Part shown: in pieces, positions 47,838 through 58,394 of the stretch
Layout: every line of letters begins with the position of its first letter
Numbering within the stretch: position 1 is the stretch's first letter
Source of the DNA: Eumeta japonica
Lineage: Eukaryota > Arthropoda > Insecta > Lepidoptera > Psychidae
Reading direction: 5' to 3'
NCBI GenBank assembly: GCA_005406025.1
Contig: BGZK01001333.1
Coordinates: 1 to 64,000 of the forward strand
Length of the DNA stretch: 64,000 nucleotides
The notes under the pieces: model-generated
Databases searched by the model: none
The model's input: only the letters and a program-made list of their open reading frames with translations
What the model was told of the DNA's origin: nothing
Position numbers and translations under genes: made by a program

Positions 47838-50517
47838 TTTGACTGTCGAATAACTTTTGTTCTTACGCGTTGGGAATTACTGCATAAAACAGCAATACGA
47901 AAATTCCGTATCTCCGGAACTTCACTTTGGATATTCCAGCTATCGCACACAGCTCACGCAGACTACTTCATAGTAGATTCCATCTAAAAAAAGAGACTAA
48001 GTCTCGATGCAGTTGAACTATATATTTTAAAAGTTTACCAGTTACAACTGACGTATTGACAATGACCCATCTTTCGGCACATGCCCTTTTGGCAGGCGAT
48101 ATAATGTATAATAGATGCACTGACCAATCGCTGTGTCACTTTCATAAGAGCACATATTTCAACGAGTTTAAACTACTAATTTTTCATAATACCCATTTCT
48201 TCAATTTTTTTAATAAATTGAATAGAAAGTTTTGTGTCACGAGCTGAATATCTCGGTGAAAATATTGAGTTATAAGTTAAAATATGGTTATGAAAAATTT
48301 AAATTTTTCAAATGTTCAATAAAAGTGGATGAAAACTGAAGTACAAGGCTCCATTATAATTACATACAATACATACATACATGCGTCTCAAGTTCATAAA
48401 ACCGTCTTAAAAAACGAAACTCCTTTAAGATCACTCATGTGCCCTAGTACGTGTTCGTCACAGGTAATTTATATAGAAACAGTTGCACATATAAACCTGA
48501 AATTAGGCCTAGTGACTGACCCGCACGCTTTAAAGCAGCTAAAACTTAATACTAGTGTACATAATAACACGCGACCGCCCGTGGCTATTCCGGGCGGCGT
48601 GGTTATATATTCTTGTTACGAATTCAGCTTTTCTTTCTTTGAATAAGTGCATAATGCGCTTGCAACATCGCGATTAAATAAACGCTCGCTCCATTAGCAT
48701 ACACAAACGCTCATTATAGAAAGTATTTTTCATGCTGCTCCATAACCTTAATTTCATGTAATTTGTGTATGTACATAAAATTGAAATTAATTAGTTAACG
48801 GTTTAAAAGGTAAGGCTTTATTATTTTGTTTTAATTAATAGGTACACAAAATAAGAAAACGTGTCAAATTTAATGAGATTAATATATTTATCAGTCAGTA
48901 CATTTAAGTATTTTGTTTTAACCGATTATTTCGTTAGTTTCGCTTACAACAACCGTAAAGAAACATAATGACAAATTGAAATGTACTGTGCAAATCTAGA
49001 AATATATGAATATATATACGTAATGTCATAAGAGAATAATAAAAAGAAATTTAATGAAAAAAAAATACTTAGTAAAATATTTAATATTGTAAAACATGAA
49101 ATAATATATGAAACAATTATATGCGACTATTTTAGGAAATATTATCGCATTATTTATAATAGTGTTTCAATCAATTCAGATTGAACAAGTGATTTCAATA
49201 AATAATCCTTGAAAGTCTGTTACCGGACTAAAGGTATTGAAGCTATCCAAGTCGGGAAGTTGAAAGTTAAATGCAGGTGGTACAGATACTAGCAAGTGGA
49301 TAATGCAGGCTGCGATTGGTTCCGTATTAGGATAATAGGTTTTAGAAAGTGGGTTTCAGGGCATTCAAACTCATCATGTCTTGTTGAGAACCTTAAAGAT
49401 TACTTTCTTATTATTCTATAAAATTTTATTTTATGCAAACGCTAAAATAATATGGAATGAAAACCCAAATGAGACTTGAATTATCGTACTTTTAACTTAA
49501 AATATTAATGAATTTCCGTACTACCTTCTTCAAAATTACTTTTCTGTAAATTGTGGAACAGTATTCAGCTGAGACAGTGCAGATGTCTCTTGTATCTCCT
49601 TCAAATATTTTGATGTACCATGCTAAAGTCCATACTTTGTGTGCTTTGGGGTTGCGAGGTCTTTTCCAATTTTGCTGCGTTTGAGTGGATTTTTGAGTTA
49701 CTATTACGACTAAACTCAAAAGAATTGAATCCAGATAATAAACAATCATGAAAGTTTAATTCTTAATTTTGAGAATGTAATGACTAAAAGCTTAGTTTTA
49801 AATGCCTCATAAAGGTAAAATTTTTATTTCCTGGCACGGTTTTTCAGAATCTTGGTTTTCAGTAATACAAAATACGCAAGTTAATTATGAAAACTTATTT
49901 AAATTGTTATTGAAAAAGTACTTACATGATAAACAGATACTCATGTTAGGGGTCCATTATACAAATTACACAACATTCATACAAAATCGTAATAAAAATG
50001 GGAAAGAGTATGTTCGCTTTAAAATGAATTTTATTTATATTATTTGAATATTTCATAATTTAAAATTATTAGTATTGAAGTTAAATACTTGTAGAACCAG
50101 TTAAATCTTTTTAATTTTTATTTAAATAGCTCAATTATTTGATTTATGAAATAAAAAATGGAACTATATATGATGTGTCTGCCTTTGACCAGAAAGTAGT
50201 CCACGCATTCGCACGGGACAGGACTCTTTATATTATATTAGAAAATTGTTTGAATAATATTCGAAATATTTAAAATATCATGAACAAACATCACATATAC
50301 CTATTGCTTTTCCAATGTCGATTCTTCAAAGTTGTTAAAACAACGCTACTCATTCAACTTAGAAAGTCACCTGTACGTTTCTATGGGGGTATACGGTTTG
50401 TGTTTACTGATGTCGGCGCCAGACGCACCGCTGCAGCGCGGCGTTCGCGGGCGCTAACAAGCCATCAAGACGTTTTTTCCATTCGTGTTTTTGTGAAAAG
50501 AAAAAAGAGACACTGCT
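47838..50517. other. Mostly non-coding; two unidentified ORFs
   Basis: The interval 48,329-48,646 (105 codons, plus) has no known domain; it contains a GC hairpin CCGCCCG/CGGGCGG at 48,575-48,597. The interval 49,492-49,749 (85 codons, minus) begins with a hydrophobic segment (SILLSLVVIV) and then a basic region WKRPRNPKAHKVWTLAWYIK. It could be a small secreted or membrane peptide, but there is no family match. Both are low confidence. Confidence 0.35.
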
Positions 50518-50630
50518 ATGTGGGAAGCCAACGCATGTGTGAGATTTTTGAGCGAAAAATCATTCCGATATTATTGTTTCGTATTGGAAGGGACCGCTTC
50601 TTTGAGAGATTTAGGACTTTTTTTAGAAAG
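50518..50630 (+). CDS. Candidate first coding exon, unknown gene
   Basis: ATG at 50,518 opens MWEANACVRFLSEKSFRYYC then FVLEGTASLRDLGLFLER, and the exon ends at AAG|GTATAA (50,631) with two bases carried over. If unspliced, the frame stops after 44 codons. Upstream, 50,390-50,460 is GC-rich (GGCGCCAGACGCACCGCTGC), which suits a promoter or 5' UTR. The sequence looks like a globular protein start. I cannot name it. The longer overlapping frame at 50,280-50,636 is probably a shadow. Confidence 0.4.
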
Positions 50631-51269
50631 GTATAATTTGATTATGTGTTAAAAGTATTATAGAGTTTCGTAACTGACATTACTTGCATTGGCACATACA
50701 TACGATTTTCGATGAGGGCAGTTTGGTGGAAATAAAGTGACGCTATTATTTCTTATTCATTAATTTATCCAGTATAATGAGATTCTGCGGTGGTCATGGT
50801 CACACTTTACCAATGTACAGGATGGAATCGCTCATGCATCTTTCCGCAAATGTTACTAATCTCCTCCTTTTTTAAAACAACTTTGTCAAAGTAACTATAA
50901 CAGAAATATATAATTGAAAATATTCTTATAAATAATATATAGAAAATCCTATGAAATGCTCGACCAGACGGTGCCCATGCGCCCACACGCTATGCATGTG
51001 CGCTGCGCGCGGCGATGTAAAGGTTACTGAAATTATTATTATATTAGTTTCTGATTTTACACGTGTTCCATTTACCCCTAAAAAGAAAGGCAAACTGAGG
51101 CAAATTATCGCGTAAATGATACTTCGTGCAACTTACGGACTCGTAGGAAGCAATGTCACCTCTGTAAACTCCCCAACAATAAATCATGTTTGCATATTCG
51201 ATAGCAGTGAAAAGCATTGTTATTAACAATTAAACATTAAACACACACAATCTTAGTGTCAAGAATCTC

Positions 51270-52110
51270 TAAAACTGTACATCCGGTTGTTGACCGCTCG
51301 CGGATAGGCGGACCCGCGGCGGACTTGCTAGACACTGCCGGCGGCACACACAGAAGCCGTTCGCATCGTGTGCGTTTTTGAAGATAGTGCCCGTATGAGT
51401 GATCGGGTCGATAGGACACGACGATACGCATGCATTACTCGACGACGGGTCCACCGTGACGTTGGTCGATACAGCTACAAGAACAGCGGCCAAGGGGCTC
51501 GTAGACCTGTTATATATAGAAGCGATCACCGCTACGAAATTAGACGCCGCAGCATCGCGCCAAGTAACTCTGCACATCAAGGAGCAGCATAGGAGCTACA
51601 AATTAAATGCAAGAACAATCAACAATCTCAGGCCGCTCCACAGACTGTAGAAAATCGAACGAGGTCCGCATAGAAGAATTCTTAAGAGCGCCACCGAGAG
51701 TGATTGGGCAGGATAACTGGCACCTGCTCGTCTCCGATAGAATGAGAAGAGGGTCTATAACACAACCAGCGGCCTCCCGTACACTGCTGGGATGGGTCCT
51801 ACACGGCACTCATACAAGAAGTCTCGGGCGACGTGTGCATTACGTACATCACGTCGCTGAACATAACATAGAAGAAATAGTTCGAAGATATTTTCACATA
51901 TATTCACTCGGTGTTCAGCCGAGGCAGCTGCGCTCCGATCCGGAAAAAAAGGGCGCTGAAAATACTAGAAGAAAATACTATGGAACGGTCATCCGGAGGA
52001 TACGAAACGAGACTACTGTGGAAATCGAATAACATCGGATTGTTAAATAACTACAGCGGCGCGCTCAAGAGTAAAGTCAGTAGAGTGCGTCATCGATGTC
52101 AAAAAATAGT
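51270..52110 (+). pseudogene. BEL/Pao retrotransposon fragment, protease region
   Basis: Several frames give pieces of a BEL/Pao polyprotein around the aspartic protease. They are FLKIVPV near 51,375, THALLDDGSTVTLVDTATRT (51,425, containing the protease D-D/S-G-S-T loop), then IGQDNWHLLVSDRMRRGSIT with GWVLHGTHTRSLGRRVHYVH (51,697-51,860), which precedes the reverse transcriptase in intact elements. Frame changes and stops break it. No LTRs, gag N-terminus, reverse transcriptase or integrase were found. These elements resemble retroviruses in layout and are resident mobile DNA in insects. This is an isolated, inactive piece. Confidence 0.85.
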
Positions 52111-52539
52111 ATAGCTGTCTCAGCGGTACAGCTTCCGTTCGAATACAGATTTTAAAATCCGGGCCGCTTCGATTCGATCGGTCTAAAATCGACCCGTCAG
52201 TTGGTCGCTCTGTGAAGGAAGAATCCGGAAATTGCAGAAAATAGTATAAGAATACAGCTGCATGCTGCATTTAGCCTGCACTTCACTGCTCTACCCCAGT
52301 ATTGCATTTAGTGTACAGTTTACTATAGTACATAGCATACCTGTTGGCATATCGGAAGTGAAGCTTTGTATATCTATATACATCTAGTTCTCAGAGGTAT
52401 CATTTCGACGACCTAAGTTGGCGAGGCGCCGCTCCTGCGAATAGTCAGCCGACCAGCAAAACCGAAAACGGGCCGTTAAGTATTCCATACGCATGCGCCC
52501 GGTTCGTCACAGAACCTATATCATCAAAGGGTATTTTTT

Positions 52540-52731
52540 TAAAGGTTGGATTATAACTTTGCAAGATTTTCTAAAGCGTATCAGAGTTCCGTTCCTATTT
52601 CACAAGATTTGTAAAAATTATAATATGTGAAGATGGAATTATTCCTCAAGAGCTCTATGGGTGGTATGCTGAACTATCAGAGTCATCAAAACCAAAAGAT
52701 TTGTTTCCAGAAGTCGATCAGTAAGACGTGT
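52540..52731 (+). pseudogene. Degenerate coding fragment, unknown protein
   Basis: After an AG acceptor-like site (TTTTTTTAAAG, ending 52,541) one frame reads WIITLQDFLKRIRVPFLFHK. With a frame change near 52,610 it continues CEDGIIPQELYGWYAELSES then SKPKDLFPEVDQ and TAA at 52,729. Both halves look like one protein C-terminus broken by an indel. I do not recognise it. It may be a pseudogene, a last exon with a sequence error, or a transposon remnant. Confidence 0.35.
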
Positions 52732-55176
52732 CAAATGAGGAGAAAGGTATAACTGATGAAAGATGCTTGATTAAAAACGAAATTAAAAAATTTATAAATT
52801 CATTTCATTTTTCTAACGTCTTATGTTTGTTTTATTTTAAAATGTTTGGTAAAAATTTAGTTTAAATACGTGGTTAATACTATCACCACAATATTTAACA
52901 CCAAATAATTTGATTTCATATTTTTGTAACTGTGATTATTTTATATTGATAGTAATTTTGTCAAAGTATTGATGCCATTCTTTTAGTTTTTTTGTCGTAT
53001 TCGTTTTTCAACAAAATCTATGATTGATTGCTAAATCAAAGAAAATGTGAAAGTTTCTATATTTTAAAATGTGTTAGAATATACGTGTTGAAATGTAACC
53101 ATTGATTTTTGATCAATATGCGACCTTCTAAAACTCATTTAGTACACCTTTTAATTTATATAGTTATAACTTGTACATTTTTTTTTTTGTATTTGATTTT
53201 GATAACTTGAACTAAAACCCCTAATAGATAAATACAAAAAAATCATTTGTCTAAGTTTTGATTTGAGATTGCAATAATAAAATATGCAAATACAAAATGT
53301 TGATCATAATCAACTGTCTAGAGATAATTATTTCAGAAATGTCATTTTGTTAGCTAATTACTTTTCGCAGAACGACAACGATATATAACTATATGACCAT
53401 TACATAGTTTTGTTTTGTTAAATTCAATTAGGTAGATCGTTTATTCCAAATTATGTAAAAGTGCAGAATACCAACAAATATTGTTTTAAAGTACTTTATG
53501 CCTATAAAAAATACACGAATAATGGCGCACTAAAACGAAATATATTTCGACCCAGAAATATATCTTAAAATTACGTAGCTCAGGCACACCATCTATTACA
53601 AAAAAGCATATTTTTAATCTCATTAATTTTTATGTGTGGGTCGTGATCTTTACCGGTGCTAATAAGAAAGTTCTCGTATTTCACACGATTACTTAGTTCC
53701 CAGCGCCGTAGGTTATAAACAAAGCTGCTCCTTTCAGACAAAGCCTCTGTAGTTTGTTACGTAGAGGAGGTGCGCGTGTTGGCGCGGCGCCGGCTGTTAG
53801 TTCCGTTTGTTTAGCTGCGTCGCTCGTTTGCCAAACGACAACTGCTCCGTGCTGTCTCTTGGAATTCTCTCGTGAACGAATCGCGATATTGTGTACTGCA
53901 AGTTTAAGTTTGATTAAAGCTTAACTATTATTAGAGATTGTGGAGGATCTATTTTATACGATCAGAATGAAACTAAGAGGCGATCGTGTGTGACTCAATT
54001 GAATTAGCTGTTTCAATTCAACCTATCTAAAGTTTAATCAGGGTCGAGACTCGATTATGAGAGGTGATCAAAATTTAATTTCCAGTCATTTTCGTGGATG
54101 CAATATGAATTGATTTTTAATTTTTTCACAAGTCGACTAGTTAATTTATTTTTTTATCTTTATACAGCAATGTATCTTAGTTGTTAGGATTACGCAAGCG
54201 CAGTGTAGTTGTAGAGCTATATATTGAATCCTAAATGCTTATTGACCTACAATTAATTTTAATAGTGGATACTGAAACAAAACACAGATGAAAACAATTT
54301 TTAATCTTTGATTAGGGATTACAATATTTACAGAATTCCGCTTACTTTTAATTGTTTAAAGACACACTGTACGCTACAATATAGGCATTTTAGACCTTCA
54401 TCACAGGAGAGTTACAAACTTACGATTATTAAAAGAGCCATAAGCAGACAGTAACTATGTAGTACGTAGTGTGGTGTGGCCGTGATAGTACGCTCGCAGC
54501 CGGCTTCACGCTGAACGTAAAAGTGGCCCCCAAACAACGGCCATTGATCGCGCCGCCGGCCGCGCGCGCCTACCTGTGGCTGTGTACGCCGCGTCATAGA
54601 TTAAGAATTAGGTAATGAACAGTTCTCTGTGTTTCACAGATGTAGACGGTTACACATTAATACACTCATGCTACAGGGCTATTTGCTGATGTCAATGATA
54701 ATAGAAATTATCAAAACGAGACTTTAGGCGACCTATGTGTAAAATCTCGGAATTTATCGGAGAAAATATGTGAGGATAAATACAATAAAAGTACGGTATA
54801 CAAATTTATTATAGAATTTTTTAAGGCGTAATTTTATATTTTACGTCGAAAAAGTAATTGTTGACAATTATATCAAACCGCAGCCGTGTAGCATATTTTA
54901 ATGTATAGTTATATATTCACAAAGAGTTTACAATTGTTTACAACTGTCTCGAATACAAAAATGTAAGGTAGACGGGATACGATTGAATCGATTTGGCTTT
55001 TATCGTTAATGGTATTGTTGTTTTTAAACCTAGCGATGATTTGAAATGTCAAATTCAAGAGCGCGTTTCTAACTGTGAAAGGGCTATACAATATTAGTTC
55101 TTGGGGTGCTACTTTTAAATGTATACAAAATTAAAAAAAAAAAACCGTATTATTTCAATCGTTTCCATTCCAGGGG
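52732..55176. other. Non-coding; GC-rich patches
   Basis: The interval 53,690-53,900 is GC- and CpG-rich (GGCGCGGCGCCGGC) without a usable frame, a possible promoter or untranslated exon. The interval 54,470-54,600 is a second GC-rich patch; on the minus strand a short ATG frame (MTRRTQPQ) meets a GTAGGC donor-like site there. Both are weak. The rest is AT-rich and empty. Confidence 0.35.
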
Positions 55177-55200
55177 CGGTTGAAACAGCGATTGGGATCA

Positions 55201-55257
55201 TTTGAAATGGATGCAAATAATAAAAAATATTTTTGTATTATTTGCATCCATTTCAAA
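55201..55257. repeat. Perfect 22-bp hairpin with octamer motif
   Basis: TTTGAAATGGATGCAAATAA plus TA (55,201-55,222) is exactly complementary to 55,236-55,257, across a 13-nt loop (AAAAATATTTTTG) that can itself pair. Each arm contains ATGCAAAT, the POU-protein octamer. It could be a young palindromic transposon relic or a small-RNA precursor. Confidence 0.85.
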
Positions 55258-55526
55258 TCTTTAAGTTTTTAATACTCATAACGATATTTCCAATCAGCAT
55301 TTGACGCGTAATAAAGAATTCACATAATCGACAAAAATATTATGATAAAAATCAACAGTATTCTATAAAACAAAGCAAATTAAACGAAAATAATTTTAAG
55401 AATAAACTAAAAAGAAAAAATTCGTCAATCTAATAAAAAAATAGCTTGGGGATAAATCTGAGTTGCAATTGTGACAAATATAGCTAAGACCACTTCTGTG
55501 CAGTCTTCGTTAGTCCACTTTTATAA

Positions 55527-56037
55527 TTAGTGCATTGAATCCACTTTTCTCCGGATCTGCTTTCTGAATATAGTAACTAGACGTATGTCGCTTTCGTAAT
55601 TATTTCGTAAATGGTTAATTCTGTGCTTGTCCGCCGATTTTCGTGGTGCATCTTCAGGTTTAACTTTCTCATGTGCGTCTTTATGCCTCGACAAATCACT
55701 CTGTTCTCTGAAAGTTTTCTTACGCGAACTCTCAGCATCTAGAAAACCAGAAAAAGTAATATATTTACTGTTTCAACCGTACCCATAAAATTGTCTTAAC
55801 CGTCTCCAACCTCACTTTTAGTAAAAGTTTATAAAAATGGTCATAATAATAACACATTAAAAATGGTTATTATTCCTAGTACAACCTTCATAAAAATCAC
55901 AAACACATACTCAATACTTTGACTTAAATAAAGCACATGAGATCATAAATCTCAGAAGAAAAATACTTACTTTTGAGCACCGAAATACAATACCGTCTCC
56001 TATACACAACAACACTGCGCTGGGAATGCCGTAACAT
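55527..56037 (-). CDS. Candidate two-exon gene, 92 residues
   Basis: Exon 1 (56,037-55,971) starts at ATG and encodes MLRHSQRSVVVYRRRYCISV then LK. It ends at a strong donor (GTAAGTATTTTT) after one extra base. The 232-bp intron (55,970-55,739) ends in CTTTTTCTGGTTTTCTAG. Exon 2 (55,738-55,527) supplies the two bases that complete the codon and reads AESSRKKTFREQSDLSRHKD, AHEKVKPEDAPRKSADKHRI and on to a TAA, so the splice phases agree. The spacing F-x5-L-x2-H-x3-H (FREQSDLSRHKDAH) resembles the second half of a C2H2 zinc finger, but the two cysteines are absent. Basic overall. Not recognised. In another frame exon 1 reads YGIPSAVLLCIGDGIVFRCS, so the coding frame is not certain. Confidence 0.4.
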
Positions 56038-57795
56038 TGAGATATGTGTTCGGACCTGTCATCCGCTTCGTTCTCTCCTTGCACCCCTCACTCTCCTCGT
56101 AACCATTCGTGAGGTATTTGTTTTGTTTTAATCGTACCCAGTCTATCCTAGCGCAATTTTTAAAGTGTGGTTTCATATTTATATAGAGGTTGTAACTATT
56201 TAAAACTATGTCAAATTGTAGCTATGTAGTGTAGATACTTCATGAAGATTTGTTAATTAACGAATATGTGACTACATGTAATGTGACCGAATCTATTTAG
56301 TTCGTAACGTTATCCTCAATGTAGAGACTATAATAAAATTAATATGTAATAAAAATATGTGTAAATAAAAAAATCTGTATTCGAATTAAACAAAATATGT
56401 ATATAAATGTAGTTAAAATGTCTTTTTGAAGTTATACTTCTTTAGGCGCGTTATGAAAAAATGATGAGAGTGAAATTTTAAGATGCGCGCGCATCAGTGT
56501 AACACAAAATTAACAGTGTAATACAAAATTAACAGGTTAAAGCTGTCCGCTTCGAATTCGAATTCGAATTTCGAATAATGAGAGAATTTACGTTACACTT
56601 AATGTAAGAAAATAAATATTTATTTATTTAATTTTTAAAATTTAAACTGAACTTTATTGACTGTGTTGACTATCCTTTTCCAGTCCTTTTATTATTTTAT
56701 TGTAATTAATTATTTGTATGCAATTAAAAACTATTTTTTAATGATGCCAAAAAAGTATATATTCTAACGCGCGTACATAAGTATATGCAGTATTTGTTTG
56801 TGACAAAAATAATAACGAAAAACCCAGATCCGATTTCAACTTTAAATCTATATCTTATTACTATATTCTATTACGAACCTGTTAAATTATTTTTATATTC
56901 GGTTACTCTGTGCGTCAAAACACTATTATAACACTATTATATGATATCGACTACATGCAGATAAATAGTCTATGGCTTAGTAACTTAGGTATGTATAAGC
57001 CGGGGCTCGTATCCGCTGCGACCGCATGCGCGTCTGCGGCGGCCCCCAATGAAATAAAGTCGGCTAGCTCTGTGAATTCGGAAAACGAAGCTCGGAGAAA
57101 CCTTAGGCAATCGGCTTCGCTTTCACCCGAACGAATGTTGCGGCGGATCAACACATTTTACAGTATATTTTTTTTCGTCGCAATGAAATTTATATCTTTC
57201 CTGCATTAACTTTGTAATTTAAACCGAAGCACGCAAAATTTAATCCGCCATTTTAATTATGATGTTAATGTCTATTTACTATGCATGTCTTTCAAGGTTA
57301 ATGTTTCGCTTAGAATTACGGAGTATGTTACATGATAAGGAATCTATAAACATTGGTTCGTTTTCTATTTTCGGTTTTGCATTTATTGTAAGTTAGGCTA
57401 TGAAATTTAATTTTAGTTTCTGGTTGTTAAAAAAATGGTTGTAATGTAGCACCAACCAATAGTTATAATAGCAGTTGTAGCGACATAGTGGAAAAATGCG
57501 TAATGACAGCGAAGCTTGCTGAGCCATTAGTTTACACCGAATCAAAAGACTGGAACGTACAGCGGGTATTAAATTATAAAAAAAGTATCTATAGTCTAAT
57601 ATTGTTTGGGCACAGACAAAGAAATACCTACATGAAGCAAAAACTTGTATTTTTACGTGAATTCCCTTAAACCATCCCTTGTTTATTTTACGAAAATAAT
57701 TACAGGAGAAATACTAATTTCGATTCCATTACCGGCACAATCAGGGGCATGCACAGAGCTTTCAGAGAGGGTACGAGAAGCTAAAATAAACTTAC
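56038..57795. other. Non-coding; one GC-rich open patch
   Basis: The interval 56,990-57,150 is open on both strands. The plus-strand reading is SAASSVNSE-like (SASSVNSENEARRNLRQSAS), and the minus-strand reading contains ADCLRFLRASFSEFTELADF. Either could be an exon, but splice sites on both sides are poor. The rest is AT-rich. Confidence 0.3.
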
Positions 57796-57999
57796 CAGTT
57801 TCAGCATTGTTTCGGTTATGCAAGGTATAAAGATACCTACCGTCGCGTCGGTGGACCACCGACCGAGAAACAATGCTCAAACTAGTGAGTTTTTTTCTAG
57901 CTTTGCACACCCAGTCTGAAACTATGTGCACGCCCCTGCGGCACACGATGTAGAACAGCGGCGTCCTCCCATTAATCTCGGCGGCGCTAGCTCCGTCGT
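57796..57999 (-). CDS. Candidate ankyrin-repeat exon
   Basis: On the minus strand, after an acceptor with a pyrimidine tract (TCGTCCTCATATCGACGCAG, ending 58,000), the frame reads DDGASAAEINGRTPLFYIVC then RRGVHIVSDWV. NGRTPLFYIVCRRGVHIVSD fits the ankyrin consensus (xGxTPLHxAxxxGxxxxVxx), with FYIV in place of HxAx. Ankyrin repeats mediate protein binding. The frame remains open to about 57,683; donor-like sites are at 57,837 (GTAGGT) and 57,795 (GTAAGTTT). The frame is also open upstream to about 58,150, so the 5' boundary is uncertain. Only one repeat is visible. The sequence is GC-rich compared with its flanks. Confidence 0.4.
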
Positions 58000-58279
58000 C
58001 TGCGTCGATATGAGGACGAGAACGCCGGCAGATGATTAGTCTCAATAAGTGATCGCCGTCCGTCTGTAATCCGGCGCGGAGCGTCTGCAGCCGGCCGCTC
58101 CGACCGGAAATCGAACCCCGCCGTGCCGAAACGGAAATGAAGTTCGTCGCATCCGCTCAATCACCCGATTTGCTTTTGGCGCTATCCTCCTATAAGTATC
58201 TGTACGAAAGCTTTATAGTTGATTTACTTCCATTTTCCTTGCGTTAATAAAGTTATAGCGTGTACTTTATTTTTTACAG

Positions 58280-58394
58280 GGACGTACCGGGGTTGTTACA
58301 GTACCACTCGTATAACTCCGCCGAAGTGAGTTGCGTGAATCTAACGCACCGGGTGGTAGACGCAGCACCGCCCTCCAAGGAACTGATATTTTAA
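58280..58394 (+). CDS. Candidate last coding exon, unknown gene
   Basis: A very good acceptor (GTACTTTATTTTTTACAG) is followed by one base and then 37 codons, DVPGLLQYHSYNSAEVSCVN then LTHRVVDAAPPSKELIF, and TAA at 58,392-58,394. The composition is balanced and GC-richer than the surroundings. The end ELIF fits a class II PDZ-binding tail (hydrophobic-x-hydrophobic at the carboxy terminus), so a membrane or scaffolded protein is possible; this is inference only. No gene name can be given. It lies 280 bp from the minus-strand ankyrin-like exon, so two opposite genes would interleave. Confidence 0.45.

Noticed and set aside
50280..50636. 118-codon plus-strand ORF
   Set aside because: Shadow of the more protein-like frame that starts at 50,518; composition is arginine/phenylalanine-rich noise.
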